Positions 17,601-25,004 of a DNA stretch of 64,000 bases are shown here, in pieces (the stretch's first letter is position 1; every line of letters begins with the position of its first letter). A model generated the notes under the pieces. It worked only from the letters and a program-made list of their open reading frames with translations, was not told the DNA's origin and searched no databases. Source of the stretch: an uncultured Lachnospiraceae bacterium (GTDB taxonomy: Bacteria > Bacillota > Clostridia > Lachnospirales > Lachnospiraceae); NCBI GenBank assembly GCA_947588675.1, contig CANPYY010000003.1, positions 1-64,000 of the forward strand, in the 5' to 3' direction. A program made the position numbers and the translations under genes.

Positions 17601-17878
17601 CGATAAATAAGGCTAATAAGCTTCTTGCAGAGGATAAAACGGTAAGTCCCGGTGAATTTGTAAAATTTGATGAGTCCATAAACGATGCAGGAAAAGTAAT
17701 ATGGCTTGCTGATACCGGCGTATCTGCATTTGATAAAAATGATTCTGCACAGGCATATACCGAAGGCGATGCCGATGGAATTAAAGTTCCGAATGTACCC
17801 GGAACATACAGGCTTACAGTTACTGATTTGAAAAATGAGATTGATAGTTTCTCAGATGCCTTTATAACAGTAAAATAA
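14666..17878 (+). CDS. Secreted right-handed beta-helix carbohydrate-active enzyme (GH141-like candidate) with cationic Ig-like module
   Basis: 1070 residues. A signal peptide (about 1-27, ending QASA) is followed by a lysine-rich Ig-like (Big_2-type) module (about 28-112), a Gln/Asn/Pro linker to about 150, then a large catalytic-type region opening with IYVSADGNDSSDGS and APFRTLNRAKEAV and continuing as parallel beta-helix repeats to about 830, and two Ig-like C-terminal segments. The opening and middle (SGGAKITSKW, IVFDGITFAYSDW, GAGIVVGH) resemble beta-helix glycosidases of the GH141 type (fucosidase/xylanase), but GH120 or an uncharacterised family cannot be excluded. The start is GTG at 14666, eight bases after aaggggg; the nearby ATG at 14662 is out of frame. 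It heads the AraC-linked cassette with two GH43 genes. Confidence 0.75.
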   Translation: MKAKKALFLFGVALMAVMLMVTPQASAKKKAVLKKKNIKIEAGQKKKIAIKNKAKNKKYLFSSNKKKIASVNAKGVVKAKKKGKAVITVKEKNKKGSKKVRVVGKVKVKVTAVNKQDNTNNPTGGDGQSQPQNQNPVPPEDNSVDDVPVVSAGADIYVSADGNDSSDGSKNAPFRTLNRAKEAVRSLDKSKGDIVVEIADGFYQVDDTIKFTSKDSGNDKCTIYYRAAKGAKPVISGGAKITSKWEKADEVNWLDNGLTAYKTPLVRNEKLRAIYVNGERAEMTSRKITPAGKTGSMSITKGQADWAWTSKSGLAEATVFSAGSIPADTRNQHNIEMDSSSRWARQIVCVDELVEEADGKVDAYLQMPYGALAQNLGWGTAYSADTENTVWNVFEWLSSPGQFYFDEEGSMLYYIPKEGEDINTAEVVVPEVDTIIDMTGDKPLDSYVQNIVFDGITFAYSDWNLYELDDSHGYASVQGSIVLKAFASDNQHDDIYRSYDVPAAAIHLTSARNVKFINGEIMHTGNLGIHIENDVNDIDVTGNYIGKTSGAGIVVGHPTHVYENDGPEHQVRESNAGPDKEKFEYGTESVPKNITLSNNYLLENCYFFSGHSPITTFYTYNLQVLHNFVYKCSYSGMSIGWGWCNFDGANDSDSQLPGYPTTTSRNNHVNYNRVEEICSLLQDAGGIYTLGQQGNDDWTEYSEMSFNYINAKRTPQVADGSRMVNGFHPDEGSAYIKFDSNVITNTIRNVYELNNWRRKHDMIVTNGFSNTDRSECTAPNCTIDMYVNADYIWPQKGYETVLYSGLEDQYVHMVGKDVIPDTDYELASNVRLTAGDKLKRRGLLGADDTVWLAPEGTTSFTEGDTMVKAAGNVKEMDIPDAAGEYKLYIVYADGSVSDESTFTLYVGEDNNAANVKEGANYYVSKKKPFVLTLDTQNYTFKLNDNAVSDGYTIDTEGRWTLTVTPANGGSEEKILFTTTINKANKLLAEDKTVSPGEFVKFDESINDAGKVIWLADTGVSAFDKNDSAQAYTEGDADGIKVPNVPGTYRLTVTDLKNEIDSFSDAFITVK

Positions 17879-17908
17879 AATATATTATAAAAAATATGGA
17901 GGAGTTTT

Positions 17909-19888
17909 ATGAAAAGAAAGTGCAGCTTTATAAGTAAAATTTTAGGTGTCGCAGTATTGGGATGTTTTGCAGCATTTGTTGTACCCGGAAGTATATCTGC
18001 AATGAACCCTATCGTACAGGATGTATACACGGCTGATCCTGCGCCTATGGTATGTTCTGACGGAAGGCTTTATGTGTATACGTCGCATGACGAGGATGAA
18101 ACCATTAATGGTTTTTATACCATGAATGACTGGAAATGTTATTCAACAACGGATATGGTCAACTGGACTGACCACGGAACGGTACTCAGTTATCATGAAT
18201 TTGAGTGGGCCAAAGAAAATTCATCGTGGGCAGGACAGGTAGTAGAAAAAGACGGTAAATTTTATTATTATGTACCAATTAATGCAAAAAACGGACAGAC
18301 AGCGATAGGAGTGGCCGTGTCAGATTCTCCTACAGGTCCGTTTACTGACCCGCTTGGCGAACCTCTTGTAGGACCTGCTCCTAATTATATAGATCCTACC
18401 GTATGTATTGATGATGACGGTCAGGCATATCTGTATTGGGGAAATCCGGATTTATACTGTGTTGTGCTTAATGACGACATGATAAGCTATGACAAGGATT
18501 ATCCCGGAAGCAATAACGGCATTATAAGATGGGAACTTGAAACTAATGATTATGCTGATCTTGAAAGCGATGAATGTAAAGACGTACAGGAGCAGTTTGG
18601 TACCGGTACAAGATTGGATAACGGCAAAATAAGAAGACCTACGTTATATGAAGAAGGTCCGTGGTTCTATAAGCATGACGGACATTATTATCTTGTATAT
18701 GCAGCAAACGGTATACCTGAGAGAATTGACTATTCAATGGCAGACAGTCCGTTAGGTCCGTGGGAATACAAGGGTATGATTATGAATGATAATGTTGACG
18801 GCAGGGGCTCCGGAAGTTTCACTAATCATCCGGGAATCGTTGAATATAAAGGACGTTCATACCTGTTTTATCATACGGGCAAACTGTATGACGGAAACGG
18901 ATACCATCGTTCGGTAGCCGTAGACGAAGTGTTCTACAATGAAGATGGAACAATTCAGGAAATTCCATTTACCGATGAAGGGGTAGAGCCTGTTGAAAGT
19001 CTTAATCCTTTTAACAGGGTGGAAGCCGAAACGTTTGAATATAGCAATTCGCTGAAAGCAGGAGACAATGACCCGCTTGGAAAATATACTGTAGAGAAAG
19101 AGCCATGTTCAAATGAAACGGGAGGAATTAATCTCTGCAATATTAAAAATGAAGACTATATATGTATACGAAACGTTGATTTCAGTCAGTACGGAGCCGT
19201 TAAATTTACTGCATGTACGGCGTCGGATGCCGCTAAAGGCGTAGCTGCCGGAAAAATTGAAATATATCTTGACTCGCTTTATGATGTGCCTATCGGCGAA
19301 TATGAAGTAAAAGGCGGCGGAGATATAAACACCTGGGTAACGGATACGATAGATATTGATAAAACTATAGTAAATGATGTACATGACGTATACATGCTAT
19401 TTACCGGCGACGATGAAAGCGAAGACCTTTTTAAGTTTGATTACTGGCAGTTTACGCAGGATGAAATACCTGCAACGTCTACTCCGGTTCCGTCACCGCC
19501 TGTAAAAGATACTTCTGAAACCGATGCTTCTCCGGTGCCTATCGTACCGGCAAATGACGTTACCGCGCCTGTTGTTACTGCGCCGACTGTAAAAACAACT
19601 CCGGGAAAGGCTGTTATAAGAAAAGTTAAAAATAATAAAAAAGGTACGGTTAAAGTAACAATTAAGAAGAATAAAAAGGCGGACGGTTATCAGATTATAT
19701 ACGCATCTGATAAAAAACTTAAAAAAGGTAAGAAGACTGTTAATACAAAGAAGATTAACGTTCTGATTAAAAAACTTAAAAAAGGAAAAACCTACTATAT
19801 ATCAGTAAAGGCGTATATAGTAGATGCTTCGGGAAATAAGGTGTTTGGTAAAGCTTCTGCAGTCAAAAAAATTAAAATCAAAAAATAG
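17909..19888 (+). CDS. Secreted GH43-family glycosidase (xylosidase/arabinofuranosidase type) with CBM6-like and cationic fn3-like modules
   Basis: 659 residues. Signal peptide about 1-31, then a five-bladed propeller GH43 domain to about 365 with the expected acidic triad: Asp43 (TADPAPMV), Asp162 (YIDPTVCIDDDGQ) and Glu249 (YEEGPWFYK). A beta-sandwich resembling CBM6 follows (about 368-525, opening NPFNRVEAETFEYS and ending FKFDYWQF), then a Pro/Thr linker and a very lysine-rich fn3-like C-terminal module (about 565-659). Exported, probably acting on xylan or arabinoxylan side chains or oligosaccharides; the exact substrate is not resolved. The ggagg ribosome site is well placed. It lies 30 bases after the beta-helix gene and just before a paralogue. 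Confidence 0.9.
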   Translation: MKRKCSFISKILGVAVLGCFAAFVVPGSISAMNPIVQDVYTADPAPMVCSDGRLYVYTSHDEDETINGFYTMNDWKCYSTTDMVNWTDHGTVLSYHEFEWAKENSSWAGQVVEKDGKFYYYVPINAKNGQTAIGVAVSDSPTGPFTDPLGEPLVGPAPNYIDPTVCIDDDGQAYLYWGNPDLYCVVLNDDMISYDKDYPGSNNGIIRWELETNDYADLESDECKDVQEQFGTGTRLDNGKIRRPTLYEEGPWFYKHDGHYYLVYAANGIPERIDYSMADSPLGPWEYKGMIMNDNVDGRGSGSFTNHPGIVEYKGRSYLFYHTGKLYDGNGYHRSVAVDEVFYNEDGTIQEIPFTDEGVEPVESLNPFNRVEAETFEYSNSLKAGDNDPLGKYTVEKEPCSNETGGINLCNIKNEDYICIRNVDFSQYGAVKFTACTASDAAKGVAAGKIEIYLDSLYDVPIGEYEVKGGGDINTWVTDTIDIDKTIVNDVHDVYMLFTGDDESEDLFKFDYWQFTQDEIPATSTPVPSPPVKDTSETDASPVPIVPANDVTAPVVTAPTVKTTPGKAVIRKVKNNKKGTVKVTIKKNKKADGYQIIYASDKKLKKGKKTVNTKKINVLIKKLKKGKTYYISVKAYIVDASGNKVFGKASAVKKIKIKK

Positions 19889-19903
19889 AAAGGGTAGGTG
19901 TTT

Positions 19904-21820
19904 ATGAAAAAATTTGTAAAAAAAATTACAGTGGGGATGCTTGTAGCAGCGCTTGTGGTTACATCATTTACAGTTGCAAAAAAACCGGTAACTACATATG
20001 CTGATAATCCGGTAGTGCAGACATATTTTACTGCTGATCCTGCGCCAATGGTGGTCGGAGATACACTTTATCTTATTACAAGTCATGATGAAGATGTTCT
20101 TGAACCAAATTCACCGGAGGAGACAGATAAGTTTTTTACAATGAAAAACTGGAAATGTTATTCCACTAAGGATATGGTAAACTGGACAGACCATGGTACG
20201 ATATTCGGACAGTCTTCATTTGAATGGGGACATACATGGCGTTTCAGGGCATGGGCGGCGCAGTGCGTTGAGAGAGACGGTAAATTTTATCTGTATGTGC
20301 CTATACTTAGAAAAGGCGCGCGGGAAGAAGATAACAGTCCGGGATATGGAATTGGCGTTGCGGTAGCGGATAATCCATACGGACCGTATGAGGATGCCAT
20401 TGGCGCGCCGCTTATAGAAGGCGACTGGAATGATATTGACCCGACGGTTTTTGTTGATGATGACGGTCAGGCATATCTGTTTTATGGACAGACTCTTAAA
20501 TATGCGCTGCTAAATGACGATATGATATCATTAAAGACACAGCCGGCAAGGTTTGATGTTCCTAATTATGTAGAAGGTCCGTGGTTTACAAAACATAATG
20601 GTACATATTACTTTATGTGGGCAGGTCATGGCGGTAATACTTCTGCGCACAAGGGCGGAGAGACGCTTCATTATGCTTATTGCGATGAACCGCTTGGAGA
20701 TTATACATATGGCGGACTGCTTCAGGAAACTACAAGAGGGGCAAGCTTTACAAATCATCCGGGAGTTGTGGATTTTAAAGGTGAATCTTATCTGTTCTAC
20801 CATACGGATGAACTTCCTTCGGGAGTCGGTGAAAATGCAGGACCGCACAGATCGGTATGCGTAGATAAATTTACATATAATGATGACGGAACGATTGACC
20901 CTGTAAGCATGACTGACGGCGTGGAGCCTGTAGATACGCTTAATCCTTACAACAGGACGGAAGCCGAGACAATAGCCTGGGGTCTGGGTCTTAAAACAGC
21001 GGGAACTGTTAATGACGAAGGCTATAATGATATGTATGTATATAATATGCATAACGAAGACTATATTGATGTAAGAAATGTAGATTTTGGCGATGAAGGC
21101 GCAGTTAAATTTACGGCGTCTGTCAAGAATGCAAAAGCAGATGCAGATGCTTCAATAGAGGTATATCTGGATGAAGATGATTACATAGGCACTGTAAAAG
21201 CAGATAATTATACTGATGAATGGAAAGAAATATCGGTGGAACTTGATAAAAAGGTTACAGGAATACATGATGTACGGTTCATGTTTAAGGGTAATTATCA
21301 GAAACCTGAGAATGAAACAGGCCTGCGCGAAGATAAGAATGCATATATACACGAAGAAGATACGGGAATGTTTGAGTTTGATTACTGGAAATTTGACAAA
21401 GAACCTGAAAAGGTAACGCCGCCTGTTGTTAATAATTCAAATAATAACGGACAGTCAGGTAATAATGCGTTAAATGTACAACAGAACGTAACAAATCAGA
21501 ATGTAACGAATCAGCCTGATACAGGTGAAGTTTCAGATGACCAGGAAGTAAAACTTGCAAAGGTAAAGAACCTTAAAGTAAAGAAGAAAGGTTCAAAAAA
21601 GGCTGTAATATCCTGGAATAAGGTTAAAGGAGCGGAAAAATACGAGATTAGGTATTCGACTGATAAAAAACTGAAAAAAGGAGTTAATAAGCTTATTGTA
21701 AAGAAAAATAAAGCAACTGTAAAACTTCTTAAATCTAAAAAGGCATATTATTTTAAAGTACGTGCAACTGCATCCGGAAGCAAGCCGGGAAAATATTCCG
21801 CAGTAAAAAAGCTTAAATAA
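19904..21820 (+). CDS. Second secreted GH43-family glycosidase with CBM6-like and cationic fn3-like modules
   Basis: 638 residues, a clear paralogue of the preceding gene with the same module order: signal peptide (about 1-33), GH43 propeller with Asp45 (TADPAPMVV), Asp179 (DIDPTVFVDDDGQ) and Glu224 (VEGPWF), a CBM6-like sandwich (opening NPYNRTEAETIAWG, ending FEFDYWKF), an Asn/Gln-rich linker and a lysine-rich fn3-like C-terminal domain. The ATG at 19904 sits nine bases after aggg; a GTG at 19898 is in frame but too close. The catalytic loops differ from its neighbour (an insertion around WGHTWRFRAWAAQ), suggesting different specificity. It is the last gene of the cassette and is followed by the ylxM promoter and hairpin. 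Confidence 0.9.
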   Translation: MKKFVKKITVGMLVAALVVTSFTVAKKPVTTYADNPVVQTYFTADPAPMVVGDTLYLITSHDEDVLEPNSPEETDKFFTMKNWKCYSTKDMVNWTDHGTIFGQSSFEWGHTWRFRAWAAQCVERDGKFYLYVPILRKGAREEDNSPGYGIGVAVADNPYGPYEDAIGAPLIEGDWNDIDPTVFVDDDGQAYLFYGQTLKYALLNDDMISLKTQPARFDVPNYVEGPWFTKHNGTYYFMWAGHGGNTSAHKGGETLHYAYCDEPLGDYTYGGLLQETTRGASFTNHPGVVDFKGESYLFYHTDELPSGVGENAGPHRSVCVDKFTYNDDGTIDPVSMTDGVEPVDTLNPYNRTEAETIAWGLGLKTAGTVNDEGYNDMYVYNMHNEDYIDVRNVDFGDEGAVKFTASVKNAKADADASIEVYLDEDDYIGTVKADNYTDEWKEISVELDKKVTGIHDVRFMFKGNYQKPENETGLREDKNAYIHEEDTGMFEFDYWKFDKEPEKVTPPVVNNSNNNGQSGNNALNVQQNVTNQNVTNQPDTGEVSDDQEVKLAKVKNLKVKKKGSKKAVISWNKVKGAEKYEIRYSTDKKLKKGVNKLIVKKNKATVKLLKSKKAYYFKVRATASGSKPGKYSAVKKLK

Positions 21821-21824
21821 TGTC

Positions 21825-21853
21825 TTGACATAATAACTTATATAATATATAAT
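21825..21853 (+). promoter_or_regulatory. Perfect-consensus sigma-A promoter for the ylxM-ffh operon
   Basis: TTGACA (21825-21830), 17 bases, TATAAT (21848-21853): both boxes are exact. The expected start point is near 21860, inside the left arm of the adjoining hairpin. The -35 begins four bases after the stop of the GH43 gene. Confidence 0.85.
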
Positions 21854-21854
21854 G

Positions 21855-21885
21855 CCACCTGTAAAGAAAAAGACTTTACAGGTGG
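21855..21885 (+). terminator. Hairpin ending the GH43 cassette and covering the ylxM ribosome site
   Basis: A perfect 12-bp stem (CCACCTGTAAAG, 21855-21866, with its complement at 21874-21885) and a 7-base loop. The right arm contains the AGGTGG ribosome site (21880-21885) of ylxM, nine bases before its ATG. The following tail has only a few Ts, so its efficiency as a terminator is uncertain; it could instead or also block translation of read-through RNA. Confidence 0.6.
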
Positions 21886-21894
21886 TGTTCTTAT

Positions 21895-22326
21895 ATGGAT
21901 AGTAAAGACGACAGCTTAAATACCGGAGATTCTTTGGTAAAAATGGTTGAATATGCACTTTTGTATGATTTTTATGGGGCACTTCTAAAAGATAAAAACC
22001 GCAGTATATTTGAAGATTATATGTTTAATGATATGACATTGTCAGAAGTTGCTTGCGAAACAGGCATTACACGTCAGGGTGTAAGGGATGTAGTAAACAG
22101 ATCAAAGTTAAGACTTGAGGAATTTGAAAAAAGGCTCGGACTCGTAAAAAGATTTAATAAAGTCAGGGAATCGGCAGCTGATATGAAAAAGGAACTTTCA
22201 GGAATAAAAGAGTGTCTGGAGGTATTTAATTCTTCTTACCCGGATGACAGGGACATAATTAAAAAAATTGACGGACATATAAATAATATAGACAGTATTA
22301 CTGATGATATTTTGGATGAATTTTAA
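21895..22326 (+). CDS. ylxM: YlxM-family HTH protein (signal recognition particle-associated)
   Basis: A 143-residue member of the UPF0122/YlxM family, small helix-turn-helix proteins encoded directly upstream of ffh in Firmicutes and thought to work with the signal recognition particle. The sigma-factor-like HTH is visible in MTLSEVACETGITRQGVRDV. The C-terminal half is predicted to be helical and charged, with heptad-like spacing. The ribosome site is AGGTGG within the upstream hairpin. The gene ends 20 bases before ffh, consistent with co-transcription. Confidence 0.9.
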   Translation: MDSKDDSLNTGDSLVKMVEYALLYDFYGALLKDKNRSIFEDYMFNDMTLSEVACETGITRQGVRDVVNRSKLRLEEFEKRLGLVKRFNKVRESAADMKKELSGIKECLEVFNSSYPDDRDIIKKIDGHINNIDSITDDILDEF

Positions 22327-22346
22327 TATTTTATTTGGAGGAACAT

Positions 22347-23693
22347 ATGGCTTTTGATAATTTGACGGAAAAGCTTCAGAATGTATTCAGAAATTTAAGA
22401 AGTAAGGGAAGACTTACCGAGGATGATGTAAAGGCGGCGTTAAAAGAAGTAAAGATTGCGCTTCTTGAAGCGGACGTTAATTTTAAAGTTGTTAAACAAT
22501 TTATAAAGACTGTACAGGAGAGGGCTACGGGACAGGATGTGCTTAACAGCCTGACGCCGGGTCAGACCGTTATAAAATATGTTAATGAAGAACTTGTAAA
22601 TCTTATGGGAAAAGATACCGTAGAGCTTGCGCTGCAGCCGGCAAATGAGATAACGGTTATAATGATGTGCGGACTGCAGGGAGCAGGTAAGACTACTACC
22701 ATTGCAAAACTTGCAGGTAAGCTTAAACAAAAAGGAAGGACGCCATTGCTTGCGGCATGTGATATATACAGACCCGCCGCTATTGAGCAGCTTCAGAAAA
22801 ACGGGGAAAAACAGGGAGTTCCTGTGTTTTCAATGGGAACAGCAAGCAAGCCTTCGGATATTGTAAAGGCGGCTTATGGACATGCAAAGAAGAATAATAA
22901 CAACGTACTTATAATAGATACTGCAGGACGGCTTCATATTGATGAAGATATGATGAATGAACTTGTAGATATTAAAAATAATGTTACCGTGCATCAGACA
23001 TTGCTTGTAGTGGACGCAATGACAGGACAGGATGCAGTAAATGTAGCAAAAGCGTTTGACGAGAAACTTAATATAGACGGACTGATACTTACAAAGCTTG
23101 ATGGCGATACAAGGGGCGGCGCGGCGTTGTCAATACGTGCCGTTACGGGAAAACCTATATTGTATGCGGGAATGGGAGAAAAACTCAGTGATCTTGAACA
23201 GTTTTATCCTGACAGAATGGCATCGCGTATACTTGGAATGGGTGATATACTTACGCTTATAGAAAAAGCGGAAGCCGAAATTGATGAAAATAAGGCAAAG
23301 GAAATGGAAAAGAAGCTGAGAAAAGCTGAGTTTGATTTCAATGATTATCTTGAACAGATGCATCAGATGAAAAAAATGGGCGGACTTAGCAGTATACTCA
23401 GTATGCTTCCGGGCATGGGGCTTCCGTCAAATGTTGAGATTGATGACAGCGCCCTTGCAAAAATAGAAGCAATCATATATTCAATGACAAAAGAAGAAAG
23501 AACCAAACCGTCTGTCATAAATATCTCCAGAAAGCAGAGGATTGCAAAAGGCGCGGGAGTTGATATAAGCGAAGTCAACAGGCTGATTAAGCAGTTTGAG
23601 CAGGGCAAAAAGATGATGAAGCAGATGAGTGGAATGATGTCAGGCAAAAAAGGTAAACGTGGATTATTCGGTAAAATGCCGTTTGGCATGTAA
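22347..23693 (+). CDS. ffh: Signal recognition particle protein Ffh (SRP54)
   Basis: The GTPase that, with 4.5S/6S RNA, brings nascent membrane and secreted proteins to FtsY. 448 residues: N domain (MAFDNLTEKLQNVFRNLRSK), G domain with GLQGAGKTTT, DTAGR and TKLDGDTRGGAALS, and a methionine-rich M domain with long runs of Met near the C-terminus (MKKMGGLSSILSMLPGMG; KKMMKQMSGMMSGKKGKRG). The start is the ATG at 22347 behind ggagga; an in-frame TTG at 22335 is ignored. It lies between ylxM and rpsP in the standard Firmicutes order. Confidence 0.97.
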   Translation: MAFDNLTEKLQNVFRNLRSKGRLTEDDVKAALKEVKIALLEADVNFKVVKQFIKTVQERATGQDVLNSLTPGQTVIKYVNEELVNLMGKDTVELALQPANEITVIMMCGLQGAGKTTTIAKLAGKLKQKGRTPLLAACDIYRPAAIEQLQKNGEKQGVPVFSMGTASKPSDIVKAAYGHAKKNNNNVLIIDTAGRLHIDEDMMNELVDIKNNVTVHQTLLVVDAMTGQDAVNVAKAFDEKLNIDGLILTKLDGDTRGGAALSIRAVTGKPILYAGMGEKLSDLEQFYPDRMASRILGMGDILTLIEKAEAEIDENKAKEMEKKLRKAEFDFNDYLEQMHQMKKMGGLSSILSMLPGMGLPSNVEIDDSALAKIEAIIYSMTKEERTKPSVINISRKQRIAKGAGVDISEVNRLIKQFEQGKKMMKQMSGMMSGKKGKRGLFGKMPFGM

Positions 23694-23747
23694 TTAACCG
23701 TATATTCCAATAATAATAGAACAATTATATGTAAGGAGGTGGATATC

Positions 23748-23990
23748 ATGGCAGTAAAAATCAGGCTTAGAAGAATGGGTAAAAAGAAAGCCCCTTTCTA
23801 CAGAGTAATAGTTGCAGATTCACGTTCTCCAAGAGATGGTAAGTTCATAGATGAGATAGGTACTTATGATCCTAATGTAGAGCCGGCAGCATTTAAGGTT
23901 GATGAGGAAGCAGCAAAAAAATGGATTGCAAATGGTGCAAAGCCTACTGAAACTGTAGCAAGGCTCTTTAAGCAGTCAGGAGTACTTTAA
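23748..23990 (+). CDS. rpsP: 30S ribosomal protein S16
   Basis: Small-subunit protein S16, needed for correct 30S folding. The 80-residue sequence has the diagnostic start [20 protein letters not shown] and the [20 protein letters not shown] segment. An aaggagg ribosome site (23733-23739) fits the ATG at 23748. It lies between ffh and khpA in the SRP/ribosome-maturation operon. A 9-bp hairpin follows in the gap to khpA. Confidence 0.98.
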   Translation: MAVKIRLRRMGKKKAPFYRVIVADSRSPRDGKFIDEIGTYDPNVEPAAFKVDEEAAKKWIANGAKPTETVARLFKQSGVL

Positions 23991-24002
23991 TGTTTTGTAT
24001 GC

Positions 24003-24026
24003 GCACAGGTTAAAAACAACCTGTGC
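24003..24026 (+). promoter_or_regulatory. Intercistronic hairpin between rpsP and khpA
   Basis: A perfect 9-bp stem (GCACAGGTT at 24003-24011 with AACCTGTGC at 24018-24026) and a 6-base loop, with no T tract after it. It may protect or process the message, or partly attenuate it. Confidence 0.5.
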
Positions 24027-24063
24027 CCCGTACTTCGGATTTGACTTGCAGAATGGAGGTATT

Positions 24064-24294
24064 ATGAAAAAATTAGTTGAAGTAATAGCAAAATCATTGG
24101 TTGATAATCCTGATGAAGTAACTGTAGTGGAAACTGAAACTGCAAAGGGAACTGTTATTGAATTAAGGGTTGCCCCGTCCGACATGGGAAAAGTTATCGG
24201 AAAACAGGGACGTATTGCAAAAGCGCTTCGTACAGTTGTAAAAGCAGCAGCTTCCAGGGATGAGAAAAAAGTTGTTGTTGAGATTCAGCAGTAA
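24064..24294 (+). CDS. khpA: KH-domain RNA-binding protein KhpA
   Basis: A 76-residue single-KH-domain protein (YlqC/KhpA) that in several Firmicutes pairs with KhpB (Jag) and affects cell division and envelope gene expression. The KH signature is seen in MGKVIGKQGRIAKALRTVV. The ATG at 24064 has a ggagg site; the longer in-frame reading to 23995 runs through the intercistronic hairpin. The rpsP-khpA-rimM order is standard for the phylum. The gap of 182 bases to rimM contains a long imperfect hairpin. Confidence 0.95.
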   Translation: MKKLVEVIAKSLVDNPDEVTVVETETAKGTVIELRVAPSDMGKVIGKQGRIAKALRTVVKAAASRDEKKVVVEIQQ

Positions 24295-24336
24295 AATGAT
24301 TTTAATTAATTCTGAAAAATTATATTAAATTTATTT

Positions 24337-24414
24337 TGTGTCATGCACATTATATTGTTTTGCGTTATTCGGCGAAAACCTGTGCGGAAAAATAATATAG
24401 TGCTGCATGATACA
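24337..24414 (+). repeat. Long imperfect inverted repeat upstream of rimM
   Basis: The arms at 24337-24361 and 24389-24414 pair over about 25 positions with one bulge and a few mismatches: TGTGTCATGCA with its near-complement in TGCATGATACA, and ATTATATTGTTTT with AAAATAATATAG. The 27-base centre includes GCGTTATTCGGCG. It could be a structured RNA in the operon message, a processing site, or a small mobile repeat element. No gene was seen in the gap. Confidence 0.5.
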
Positions 24415-24476
24415 GCTTTATGTTATTTATTAAATTTGATAAGCGTTACAGAAACAATAAGAAAAGGAATATGTGA

Positions 24477-24989
24477 ATGGAAGATTATCTGAGAGTAGGA
24501 ACATATGTAAATACCCATGGGATAAAAGGAGAAATAAAAGTATATCCGCATACTGATGATGTAAGACGTTTTTCGGATTTGGAATATGTTATATTAGATA
24601 CGAAGGACGGAAAGATTAATTATCATATACAATCAGTAAGGTATTATAAAAACATGGCAATTATTAAGTTCGCCGAAATAGATAATATTAATGATATAGA
24701 AAAATATAAGGGAGCGGACGTCCTTATTGAACGCAGCAATGCAGTTTCGCTTAAAGATGGCGAGTATTTTATATGCGATATAATAGGCGCTGATGTATAT
24801 GCTGATACGGGAGAAAAGCTTGGAATAATAAAAGAAGTGCTTCAGACCGGCGCTAATGATGTATATGTTGTAGAAGGTGGAAACGGAAAAGAACTTTTGA
24901 TTCCGGTAATTCCATCATGTGTTCTGGATGTTGATACAGATGCTAAATGCGTAAAAGTGCATATGTTGCCGGGACTTTCTGATTTATAA
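24477..24989 (+). CDS. rimM: Ribosome maturation factor RimM
   Basis: Helps the head of the 30S subunit to mature and binds S19. 170 residues: an N-terminal RimM barrel (LRVGTYVNTHGIKGEIKVYP) and a C-terminal PRC-barrel domain (EYFICDIIGADVYADTGEKL, then ETGANDVY-type segment reading QTGANDVYVVEGGNG and ELLIPVIPSCV). The ATG at 24477 follows aaggaa by seven bases. The gene ends 15 bases before trmD, forming the rimM-trmD-rplS group found in most bacteria. Confidence 0.97.
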   Translation: MEDYLRVGTYVNTHGIKGEIKVYPHTDDVRRFSDLEYVILDTKDGKINYHIQSVRYYKNMAIIKFAEIDNINDIEKYKGADVLIERSNAVSLKDGEYFICDIIGADVYADTGEKLGIIKEVLQTGANDVYVVEGGNGKELLIPVIPSCVLDVDTDAKCVKVHMLPGLSDL

Positions 24990-25004
24990 GGAGCGGAGAT
25001 TTTT

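Noticed and set aside
24307..24325. CodY box-like sequence (TTCTGAAAAATT) after khpA
   Set aside because: Only about 10 of 15 positions fit the CodY consensus, which is expected by chance in AT-rich DNA, and it lies inside an operon.
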